DNA of 50,923 bases from Priapulus caudatus (lineage: Eukaryota; Priapulida; Priapulimorpha; Priapulimorphida; Priapulidae), in NCBI RefSeq assembly GCF_000485595.1, contig NW_014577122.1, positions 643,792 through 694,714 of the forward strand, written 5' to 3'. Both the position numbers and the translations under genes were made by a program. The notes beneath the pieces were generated by a model. That model searched no databases, was not told the origin of the DNA, and saw only the letters and a list, made by a program, of their open reading frames with translations. Below are positions 1-10,058 of this stretch, one piece after another; the first letter of the stretch is position 1, and every line of letters starts with the position of its first letter.

Positions 1-391
1 AACAGAAACAAACAAAGAAGAAAGTGCAAATCCGTTTTTTACAGCAAACCGAGCGCGCCGAGTCGCCAAAAAAGTTATACGAGCATTTCAAGCAAATGTC
101 AAGCTACATGGGTAGTGAAATCCGTCGTCCAATCGCCAGAACTGCTCAACTCAGCGAACTTGCTGCTTGCCTTATATATGTAAACCCGTTGAAGGTGATG
201 GAATGGGGGCAGCGAAGTCGTGTTAGATTGCCGCCAGGTGGCGTTTGCGCGCTTCGCGCGGATATCCGGCTGCAGACTGTCTAGGCGCTTAGGGCTCTTT
301 CAAAAATAAAATACTACTAGTACTACTACGCAACACTACACGATACAGAAGTCTGAACTACACTACGCTGTGCTGCACTACACGACACCTC

Positions 392-1105
392 CTAGCTCTA
401 GAACTATAGCCCTCTGCTTCGCCGCAGGGCTATAGAACATACTATGGCAATTTCCAGGTAGTAAGCAAAGACAACTTTTTGCGCTTAATAACTTTTTCGG
501 TACGCAAATAAAGCACATTCTCTGTCGCACAAATGTCTCAAGTTACTATAAACACTAAAATTAAACCGCTAACTAACGCTTAAATGTTGTACTTACTATA
601 TTACTCGTTGACGAAGATTGTTTGCAAACTTGTAACCGCTATTTTTCGCTAGTGAGCGGGCACGCTAGTGAGCGGGCACAATGTATTTCCAAGTGGAGGG
701 GTGGGCAGGTTGCACGCGGTTGCAAACCGCCATTTTTCATTGCGCAGCGCTAGTGCGGTTTGCAACCGCATGCAACCTGCCCACTCCTCCACTTGGAAAT
801 ACATTGTGCCCGCTCACTAGCCCCAGAACCGCGCTAGCGCCGCGCAACGAAAAATGGCGGTGACAAGTTTGTAAATAATCTTCGTCGACAAGTAATATAG
901 CAAGTACAACATTTAACCGTTAGTTTGCAGTTTAATTTTAGTGTTTGCAGTAACTTAAGACATTTATGCGACAGAGAATGGGCTTTATTTGGCGTACCGA
1001 AGAAGTTATTAAGCGCAAAAAGTTGTCTTTGCTTACTACCTGGAAATTGCCATAGTATGTTCTATAGCCCTGCGGCAGAGCGGAGGGCTATAGTTCTAGA
1101 GCTAG
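392..1105. mobile_element. Foldback (long inverted repeat) element, copy 1
   Basis: Two arms of roughly 330-350 bp are reverse complements of each other. The left arm begins (C)TAGCTCTAGAACTATAGC and the right arm ends GCTATAGTTCTAGAGCTAG. The centre lies near 735-750, at GCGGTTGCAAACCGC-like sequence. The flanks carry the 8-bp direct repeat ACACCTCC (385-392 and 1106-1113), sharing a base with the left end. I see no transposase frame. An 8-bp duplication fits hAT, P or Merlin-type superfamilies, but the terminal sequence does not decide which. Confidence 0.8.
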
Positions 1106-1571
1106 ACACCTCCCTACTCGAGACTGAACTCTTAGCATTCAAGGAAAATTTCATGAGAGAGGCAGAAGGGAGGAGCGTCAACACTAACTGGGATATTTTC
1201 AAAGCCAATATTGAGACTGCAATCGATAGACACGTAGCAAAAAAAATCATAAAGACAAGCAATAACATTCCATACATCACCGGAAAAATTAAAAGCATGA
1301 TGTAAAAAAGGAAACGGAGGTAGAACAAGGCAAAGAAAACTAAGACAGACGCTCATAGAGAACTCTATGAAGAGACTCAGCCAGAAATTAAGGAGATACT
1401 ACAATTAGAATACAACAAATATCTAGAGAGTCTATTTGAAAACGATGCAGGGCTCAACACCAACAGACTCTGGAATTTTATTAAAAATAAGAAAAAGATA
1501 TTGGCATACCGGCACTACTTTACAAAAACAGACTTGTGTCTACTACAATAGAGAAGGTAGAGGTCCTAGCA
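1106..1571 (+). pseudogene. Non-LTR retrotransposon fragment (endonuclease-RT linker), copy 1
   Basis: In the forward frames this encodes the basic linker usually found between endonuclease and reverse transcriptase in CR1/Jockey-like elements. Recognisable pieces are NWDIFKANIETAID, IPYITGKIKSMM and a lysine/arginine-rich stretch, followed by a piece resembling LWNFIK. The frame is broken several times (a stop after KSMM at about 1303), and the fragment ends at the junction near 1571 before any RT motif. It duplicates 7132-7604. Confidence 0.65.
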
Positions 1572-3090
1572 GACCAGTACGACGACGCACTCACACAGTT
1601 TTTGTGAATGTTTGAGCTGTAGACTAGTTTAGAGTATAGATCTAGTGATTTTAGCACTGTTAGTATTACTATGCTGTACTACTTACTAGTTTTTAGTGTA
1701 CTAACAGTAACAGTGTTAGTCGGTAATGGTTATACGACCCAGATGAGACGGGATACTCAGAGAAAGCGTTGCCGAGAAGGACGGTTGATTGATCCGAGCG
1801 CTAGAGCGCATGATCTTGCCGGCACATTTCCGCGGCAAGGCGCACTGCCCGCGGAAAGCGTCCTACAGAGCAGTAATGCAGCGCTGAGCTACTGGATCGT
1901 GCGCCGAATGAATTGGCGGCGCACGGATCCATAGCTGCCAGCGAACAGTCCGCAATTTTAGTGGGGGGACACAAGGGTAGACACTTTGGGGACCGTGACA
2001 GTGCCTTCACTTGTTATTAAAAAACATAATGTCTCTCTTCGCTAACCGAAAAGCTGTGTGACGCAAAATCACACAGAAAGACTGAGAAATTCTCGCGCTT
2101 CGTGAACCTTGCCAGTAATGGAAATGGCTGCAAGGACACAGGCTATACTAGACTGGCGACTCGCTCCCACCTCGATTTACCCATCGAGTCAACTAAGCTA
2201 AGCCGAGAACCACGTAGCAATACATCACAAACGCGCACAAACACATACATCGGCAATTACCATCGTATTATATTGTTAGGACTCTAGGCTATAGGCCAGT
2301 AAAAATAACCCTGTATATAAAATAATTGGAAATTCATCGTTTATGTTATTTCTGTATTAGATGAGGGCGCATTATGAATTAGTGTGTTAAATTTACCGCG
2401 GTCCCCAGTTACACCTTCCCTAAACCCTCACGCCTATCAGCATGTCTATGCAGTATCGCAACCTGCCCTCGCCTAGAGACCCACCGCCCCGCTCCTTACC
2501 CAAACTACTTGCCAAGTACAACTCTCTCCCCCGTCACATATGATGTAATGTAATACCGACAAGACTGTTACATATGCAGTGTATGACTGCAAGTCTGCAC
2601 CTGCAAGATCATAGGACTTCGACATAACACGGTCGTAGCGACCACCGCCCGGTATCGTAAACAAAAGGTCGCTACAACGCTGCATCCTACGCTTGCCTTC
2701 AACCCATACTTATTTATAGTCGTTAGTCTGCCCATAACAAAATTCGAGCTTTCCTTTTAATTAGATGACCTTCCATGAAAAAAAATTCTCAGTAGCGGCT
2801 TCGTCATTCATTGTAACGAATCAAACGACGAACTAATAAGAAACTTTTCCCATGATTATAACCATAGATGCCGATGCTATCACTCCATGCTGCATACTCA
2901 GACTCGGTACCGCTCGACAGTTGCACACGCTAGCCTACCGTCGAGTGTCCACGCCGCCCAATTGCCGGATCAGAAAGGTGGCGAACGCGGTACCAGTCTA
3001 CTATGCCATATAGCGCTCGGCGTTTGGTTGCGCTGTCTACTCGCCACACGCATATCTACTACACTCATCAACAGAAACAAACAAACTTAG
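1572..3090 (+). repeat. Repeat block B, copy 1
   Basis: This block matches 4631-6035. Shared landmarks are GACGCACTCACACAG at the left edge, CTTGCCAGTAATGGAAATGG near 2108, and the right end ACTCATCAACAGAAACAAAC. Copy 2 then continues into block A, whereas this copy switches to unrelated sequence at about 3090. It contains an imperfect hairpin (about 1880-1940, arms around GTGCGCC/GGCGCAC). I find no coding region; the short open frames change between the copies because of indels. Confidence 0.8.
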
Positions 3091-4630
3091 ACGTTTCACA
3101 AAATCGACCCCTGAGACTGTCAAATCCGCGGATTTCCGCGGATCCGCAGAAGAATCTCATCCCTGATTATAGTATTATATATTAGCAGTAAGTGGACGAT
3201 TTTGCAGGCAGGTTTATCAGCGTGGGTTGGGGTGCTAGAGAGTAGAGTTTGATAAGATTGCACAGGACTGGTTTTACCATTGCATCCTATTGCTATTGTT
3301 TATTTATTTTTGTGAAAATCCTTGTAATTACCAATGTTGAAAGCGATAAATAATAAGCGATCGGTAGATAATTACAATCTCGAGATTGCCGCGCAGTCTG
3401 CTGATCGGCAGATTGGCTAGATCGGAGGATTGCGCGCAACATATTCATATCTATTTATATATTTGGCGCGGGTCCTACTGCTGCTGCTGCTGCTACTTCG
3501 ATGCACTTGGTCGAGACTGGTGCATGCGCCATAACCCTGTCTGTACGGCCGCGTACACAAGCAAGAAGCGAAGCGCCGAGGCAGCTCGTATACTCATAAA
3601 AACATACCCATCATATGCACGCGCACACACACATACACACGTTGTGCTGAATACTGTCAATGACTATGTGTGCGTCACTGCGTGCGTGCACGCGCGCGTG
3701 TAACAGTGTCAGGTGTACGTGCGTCCGAGGTAACGCGTGGCGTGCGTGTGTGTACTGTGACAGTAACTGTGTAGTGTCGGTGACCTGGCCAAAGCAAAAG
3801 AATTCCCCAAAAGAATTCCCCCTAACCCGACCAGGCTGTGTGACTAACGACTAACGAGTAACGTCAATAATATAATACACATTCTAACCCTAGCAATACC
3901 GTTTCTTGGAAGTTACTACTATTACTAAGAGTAGATAATAACACATTATGTACAATGTGTTATTATCTACTCTTGCTATTACTAAGCTAAGTATACCCAG
4001 CATTGACTGCAGACGTAAATACTATAGTACATAGATTTATACTTACTTCTTAGATCTCTGTAAGACATGTTGTCGATTATGAAGCAGTTTAACTTTAACG
4101 GTGTCGGGAGTTTTCCAAGAACTTGCTGATCACGAATCGACAATCGACTGAATCGAGGTTTCTATGCAAGCTGTTTACTCGGTTCGACGTTTGTGATGTT
4201 CTCCATAATCTATGTTCCTGCCCTTAGTTATCGTAATGATGATCCTATATATTATTCCCAAGTTCTATTATTTGTATAATATTTATTATTTATTTATAGA
4301 AATTTACGAGTAATGAATTCTGATAATATAATTAATAAACAATCTCCAAATTTCATCTAGAGAAAATAATATTTACGCAATGCGAGAACAACCGCGTAAA
4401 ATGTACTGTTCTTGTGTTTCTTGGACATGACCATTGAAAAATATGTGCTATTGTACTGATATCATATGAATGTTTGTTTTATTATTAACTGGCTGTTGTT
4501 ACATTCTCGAAACGGGTAGGATTTTGATTTAGGATCACAATGCCACTTGCACTGCAATTGTTCCAGGTAATTAGTCTCTGGTAGTGTTATTCTGCTACTG
4601 ACAGTGACAGTGAGTCGCACTGTGACTGTC
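3091..4630. other. Gene-free spacer between the two B copies
   Basis: No gene is recognisable. It holds a CCGCGG palindromic cluster near 3125-3147, a (CTG)n-like stretch at about 3477-3495, CA/GT-rich sequence at 3620-3760, and a degraded repeat around 3820-3915 (motifs CCCGACCAGGCTGTG and ATACCGTTTCTTGGA) that recurs near 43556-43645. A small palindromic element sits at 3926-3975. The remainder is AT-rich. Confidence 0.55.
3926..3975. mobile_element. CAAGAG-type mini-palindrome, copy 1
   Basis: A near-perfect 50-bp palindrome: TAAGAGTAGATAATAACACA on the left and TGTGTTATTATCTACTCTTG on the right, with about 10 bases between. It is flanked by the 7-bp direct repeat CTATTAC (3919-3925 and 3976-3982), so it looks inserted into the older repeat around it. 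The arms are nearly identical to those of 36099-36155. It is too short to encode anything. Confidence 0.75.
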
Positions 4631-6035
4631 TACAGACGCACTCACACAGTTTTGTGCAATGTGTTGAGCTGTAGACTAGTTAGAGTATAGACTAGTGATT
4701 ATTAGCACTGTTAGTATTACTAGCTGTACTACTACTAGTTTTAGTGTTACTAACAGTAACAGTGTTAGTGGTAATGTTATACGACCAGATGAGACGCGGA
4801 TACTAGAGAAGCGTTGCCGAAGGAGGTGTTGATCCGAAGCGCTAAGCGCATATCTTGCGCCACAGTTCCGCGGCAAGGCGGCACCGACCCCGGAAACGTC
4901 CTACGACAGGATGCGAGCGGCTGGCAGCTATGGATCCGTGCGCCGAATGAATTGGGCCGGCGCACGATCCATAGCTGCCAGCCGAACAGTCCGCAATTTA
5001 GTGGGGGACACACAGAGGGAGACATTGCGGACGTGAACAGTGCTCACTTGTTTATAAAAACATAATGTCTCTCTTCGTAACCGAGCTGTGTGACGCAAAA
5101 TCAACAGAAAGACTGACGAAATTCTCGCGCGTTCGTGAACCTTGCCAGTAATGGAAATGGCTGCAAGGACAACAGGCTATACTAGACTGGGACTCGCTCC
5201 CACCTCGATTACCCATCGAGTCACTAAGCTAAGCCGAGAACACGTAGACAATACATGCCACAAACCGCGCACAAACACATACATCGCAATACATCGTATT
5301 ATATGTTAGGACTCTAGGCTATAGGCAGTAAAAAATACCTGTATATAACATATAATTGGAACATTCATCGTTTATTTATTCTGTATTAGATGAGCCATTA
5401 TGAATTAGTGGGTTAATTTACGGTCCGCAGTACACTTCCTAACCTTAGCTACTCAGGCTATGGGCCATCAGCTATACAGCAACTGCCGTACACTACAACT
5501 ACTTGCAAGTACAACTTCCCGTCACTATGATAGTAATGTAATAACCCGACAAGACTGTACATATCAGTGTATGACTGCAAGTCTGCACTGCAAGATCATA
5601 GATTCGACATAACACGGCTAGCGACCACCGCCCCGGTATGTAAACAAATATTGTAAAGCCGCATCTACGCTTGCTTACATACTTATTTATAGGCGTTAGT
5701 CTGCCCATAACAAAATTCGACTTTCCTTAATTAGATGCACCTTCCGCATGAAAAAAATTTCAGTTGCGGCTCGTCAATTATTTAACGAATCAAACGACGC
5801 AACAATAAGAAACTTTTCCATGGTTATACACATAGATGCCATGCTATCAATCCATGCTGCCATATAGACTGCGTACCCGCCGCGACAGTTGCCACACGCT
5901 ACCACTACGTGAGTGTAGCGATATGCCGGAGTAAAGGTGGCGAACGGCGTACCAGTCTACTATGCCTATAGCCTCGGCGTTTGTTGCGCTGTCTATCGCA
6001 CACCATATCTACTACACTCATCAACAGAAACAAAC
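4631..6035 (+). repeat. Repeat block B, copy 2
   Basis: Second copy of the block at 1572-3090. It runs without interruption into block A copy 2 near 6024, which shows the natural order is B then A. Compared with copy 1 it mostly lacks or gains single bases, with few substitutions. No gene is recognisable. Confidence 0.8.
4919..4982. repeat. Long hairpin inside block B
   Basis: CTGGCAGCTATGGATC(C)GTGCGCC pairs with GGCGCACGATCCATAGCTGCCAG around a short GAATGAATTGGG-type loop, giving a stem of about 23-24 bp. Copy 1 (about 1880-1940) keeps the right arm but has a damaged left arm. The role is unknown: it could be part of a transposon end or a cruciform. Confidence 0.7.
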
Positions 6036-7604
6036 AAACAAGAAAGTGCAAATCCGTTTTTTACAAGCAAACCAGGCACGCTGAGTCGCCAAAAAAGTTA
6101 TACGGACATTTCAAGCAAATGTCAAGCTACATGGGTAGTGAAATCCGTCGTCCAAGTGCCAGAAACTGCTCAACTCAGCGAACTGCTGCTTGCCTTATAT
6201 ATGTAAACCCGTGAAGGTAATGGAATGGGGCAGCGAAGTCGTGCTTAGATTGCCGCCAGGTGGCGTTGCGCGCTTCGCGCGGATATCTGGCTGCCAACTG
6301 TCTAGGCGCTTAGGGCTCTTTCAAAAATAAAATACTACTAGTTACTACTACGCAACACTACACGATACAGAAGTCTGACTACACTACGCGCCGCCTGCAC
6401 TACACGACACCTCCCTAGCTCTTAGAACTATAGCCCTCTGCCTTCGCCGCAGGGCTATAGAAACCATACTATGGCAATTTCCAGGTAGTAAGCAAAGACA
6501 ACTTTTGCCGCTTAAAACTTTTCGGTACGCAAATAAAGCACATTCTCTGTCGCGCACAAATGTCTCAACTTACTATAAACACCAAAATTAAACGCTAACT
6601 AACGCTTAACATGTTGTACTGCTATATTACTCGTGACGAAGATTGTTTGCAAACTTGTAAACCGCTATTTTTCGCTAGTGAGCTGGCGCACGCTAGTGAG
6701 CGGCGCACAATGTATTTCCAAGTGGAGGGGTGGCAGGTGACGCGGTTGCAAACCGCCATTGTCATTGCCGCACGCTGAGTGGCGGTTGCAACCGCATGCA
6801 ACCTGCCCACTCCTCCACTTGGAAAACATTGTGCCCGCTCACTAGCCCCAGAACCGCGCTAGCGCCGCGCAACGAAAAATGGCCGGTGACAAGTTGTAAG
6901 TAATCTTCGTCGACAAGTAAATATAGCAAGTACAACATTACGTTAGTTTGCGCAGTTTAATTTTAGTGTTTGCAGTAACTTAAGACATTTATGCGACAGA
7001 GAATGTGCTTTATTTGCGTACCTAAGAAGTTATAAGCGCAGAAAGTTGTCTTTGCTTACTACCTGGAGAATTGCCCATAGTATGTTCTATAGCCCTGCCG
7101 CCAGAGCGGAGGGCTATAGTTCTAGAGCTAGACACCTCCCTACTCGAGACTGAACTCTTAGCATTCAAGGAAAATTTCATGAGAGAGGCAGAAGGAGGGA
7201 GCTCAACACTAACTGGATATTTTCAAAGCCAATATTGAGACTGCAATCGATAGCACACGTACCAAAGAAAATCATAAAGACAAGCAATAACATTCCATAC
7301 ATCACCGAAAAAATTAAAAGCATGATGATAAAAAGGAAACGGAGGTGGAACAAGGCAAAGAAAACTAAGAACGACGCTGATCAGAGAAACTCTATGAGAG
7401 ACTCAGCCCAGAAATTAAGGAGATACTACAATTAGAATACAACAAATATCTAGAGAGTCTATTTGGAAAACGATGCAGGGCGCAACACCAACAGACTCTG
7501 GAATTTTATTAAAATAAGAAAAAGATATTGGCATACCGGCACTACTTTACAAAAACAGACTTGTGTCTACACAATAGAGAAGGCTAGAGGTCCTAGCAGA
7601 CCAG
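6021..7604 (+). repeat. Repeat block A, copy 2
   Basis: Copy of 1-1571, entered directly from block B. It includes the foldback element at 6415-7131 and then the linker of a retrotransposon that continues into reverse transcriptase, so this copy keeps the original continuation that copy 1 lacks. Confidence 0.85.
6415..7131. mobile_element. Foldback element, copy 2 (717 bp)
   Basis: Same element as 392-1105. The ends are CTAGCTCTTAGAACTATAGC and GCTATAGTTCTAGAGCTAG, and the 8-bp TSD ACACCTCC is exact on both sides (6407-6414 and 7132-7139). The arms are about 330-350 bp. Because it sits at the same position in the retrotransposon in both A copies, the insertion predates the copying of block A. 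Confidence 0.82.
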
Positions 7605-9285
7605 TACGAATCAGTTTTTCACTACAGAAAATAAAGACAATATGCCTGACATGGGCCCATCACGCACTCAACAATGGAAGACATCTCCATTACCTTACCT
7701 GGCGTAACTAAACTACTAAAATCCTAGATCCTAAGAAAGCAATTGGCCCTGAAAATCTACCAACAACACTGCTGAAGAAACATGCAGAGATCATAGGGCC
7801 GATGCTGTGTCTTATATACAATCAAAGTATACACACGTGAATGCCAGAGGATTGGCTAACGCAACATCATAGCTGCCACAAAGAAAGCGAAACAAATCTG
7901 ACCGGCAAACTACTAGACAATATCCCTTACCTCTGTGGCATTGCAAAAAGTCAATGGGAACACATCATATTCAGGAGTGTGATGGACCACTTTGACTATA
8001 ACAATATACTTGCAAACTGCCAGCATGGTTTCAGGAAGTCTCACAGCTGTGAGACTCGGCTGCTTTCCACTGTCAACGACCTTAGTTACAGGCTGGATAA
8101 CAACGAACAAGTAGACGTAGTGATCTTAGACTTCGCAAAGGCTTTCGACACAGTCCCCCACAATAAACTGCTTCATAAGCTAAACTACTATGGAACAAGA
8201 GGGAAGACTTTGATATGGATACGTAAATGGCTGACCAAAAGACACCAAACTGTAGTGTTCTCAAAGATGGTAAAAAGATCAAGAAAAGTACCGGTAAAGT
8301 CAGGAGTCCCCCAGGGAACAGTCCTCGGCCCCCTCCTGTTCCTCGTTTTCATAAACGACATATGTAATGGCATCGACTCAACACTCTGACTGTTTGCAGA
8401 TGATTGTCTCATCTACAAACCCATCAGAAGCAGATCTTATACAGGGCTTCTTCAAAAGGACATTGATAAGCTAGTTCAATGGTCCAAAAACTGGAAAATG
8501 TCTTTCAATCCAAAAAAGTGCACCAGCCTCACAATATCAAGGAAACAAACCCCAATAAAGCAGACCTATACCATCATGGGAACCAAGCTAAAAAATGAGG
8601 AACATCAACTCTACCTCGACGTGGAGCTCACTGATGACCTCTCTTGGTCTACTCACATCAGCCGGTTGAAAGGAAAGGCAACCCGGGCCCTAAATTTCAT
8701 CCGCAGGAACCTTGTAGGATGCCCATAACCTGTCAAAGAGATGGCATACAAAGCATACGTGAGGCCAAGCCTCGAGTATGCAAGTATTGTCTGGGATCCA
8801 CACACCTGGAGAAAGTGCAGAGACGAGCAGCGCGCTTCGTAACGGGAAATTACCAGCAAACTGAGAGTGTTACACAAATGATCCTAGACCTACAATGGCC
8901 TTCCTTGCAGGAACGCAGGTTTGTCAACCGACAGGCCCTATTCTGGAAAATAATCAACGGACAGGCAGCAGTCGACATTCCATCCTTCCTCACCAAAAGC
9001 ACCAGCATATGCCGTGGCACACACCGGCTTACATACAACAACATCAGAACCCGGACAGATGGGTACAGGTTCAGCTTTTTTCCTAGAACAATCGGAAGCT
9101 GGAATCTGCTACCGGAGTCACTACTCACTAGTCCAACAGCACAGCAATTCACTGGGTCCCTCTGGCAAAACATTGAGTCAGGCAGCATCGTTGTTATGCC
9201 ACCTCGAGGAAGTGAAACGCATCTCCGGCTGGGCAACTACAACAGCTCGCAACAGCCTATTGCCGTATGCTAGTCATACTCAGTA
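7132..9285 (+). pseudogene. CR1/Jockey-like non-LTR retrotransposon, degenerate RT
   Basis: A broken reverse-transcriptase ORF. In order one sees the basic linker (7140-7710), the motif DPKKAIGPENLP (about 7727-7762), NCQHGFRKSHSC (about 8017-8052), VVILDFAKAFDTVPHNKL (8119-8172; first catalytic Asp), GVPQGTVLGPLLFLVFINDI (about 8302-8361), the catalytic FADD (8393-8404), and a C-terminal part with QRRAARFV and FFPRTIGSWNLLP. In-frame stops lie at 7838 (TGA), 8387 (TGA, six bases before FADD) and 8726 (TAA), and the frame shifts near 8800. I find no endonuclease domain upstream; a foldback element and unidentified repeats occupy that place. The GVPQG/FADD style is typical of the CR1-Jockey group. 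It is not functional. Confidence 0.88.
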
Positions 9286-9518
9286 ATGAGTGCCTGGCCC
9301 AGAGAAGCCTCGATCTCTGGAACACATTACTGCCTACATTTAAAAAATATTCCATGCAAATCTCTCACGTGCACCTGGAGTTTTCGCGCACTCCCTGGAC
9401 GTTTATTCCTTACGGACTGTCCAGTATAGAAGTAGAAGTACACTACACTACTATACAATACACTGAGAATTTTACTGGTAGTGACGCCCCAATCAAAAAA
9501 TAAAATCTGATGACCAAC

Positions 9519-9848
9519 TGCGATGCGTACTGCACCAGCAATTTGATTGCGGAAGCTGGAAGTATATCTGTAACCCGCCTGAGGGAACACAAACAAATAT
9601 GTACGTAGGATCCTCAGCAGCTGCAGCAGCTAGTCCCCAGGCTTGCCTCCACCTCTACCACGAGAGGACCATATAAGTCTGCCATTATGGACCGCACGTC
9701 GAAAAATAACCATGTCCCTGACTGGTCTGCGAGTGAGGTTACACACAAGGAAGGCTCCCATCTGGACAGGCAACTAAGGGAATCCACCCAAATACATCAC
9801 ATAAACAGGGATGACATACACCCTTCATTTGCTTCTAATCGTCACTAG
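9519..9848 (+). pseudogene. GIY-YIG endonuclease remnant of a Penelope-like element
   Basis: One forward frame reads AEAGSISVTRLREHKQICT, then after a TAG (9606) continues to SAIMDRTSKNNHVPDW and later LRESTQIHHINRDD, ending at TAG 9846-9848. This pattern (GxS/T...TRLxEH, then a HVxDW block, then RESxxI...NRD) is the usual order in the C-terminal GIY-YIG domain of Penelope-like retroelements. The GIY and YIG motifs are decayed and no Penelope RT precedes it, so it looks like a truncated remnant next to an unrelated retrotransposon. The assignment rests on motif order read by eye. Confidence 0.6.
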
Positions 9849-10058
9849 ATAGAAAGCAAGAGGATAAATTTAGCAACTATCCTGAGCCAGGCGAATCTTT
9901 AATGCAATTCATGTATTTCCCAGAAACCTATAAAAGGAACTTAATCATGTTAGTTTAGTTGATCACTTGTTTCTATGTTTCTATATTTTCTGTTTGTATA
10001 ATGCTATACTTGTTGTACAAGGATTTATTGTGCTATTTCACAGAGCCCTCTAGAACCC

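Larger units (their letters stand above)
1..1571 (+). repeat. Repeat block A, copy 1
   Basis: This block matches 6021-7604 almost base for base. It starts inside the block, at the AACAGAAACAAACAAAG motif that opens copy 2 near 6024. It contains an unidentified 5' part (1-391), a foldback element (392-1105) and a retrotransposon fragment (1106-1571). At about 1571 the match to copy 2 stops abruptly: copy 2 goes on into reverse transcriptase, while this copy jumps to block B. Differences between the copies are mainly single-base gains or losses, so short open frames here are not reliable. Confidence 0.85.

Noticed and set aside
24-284. 86-codon frame in block A
   Set aside because: The equivalent frame in the second copy (5981-6214) is shifted by indels and neither shows a recognisable motif.
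8850-9236. Minus-strand frame of 128 codons
   Set aside because: Antisense shadow of the retrotransposon RT C-terminal region.
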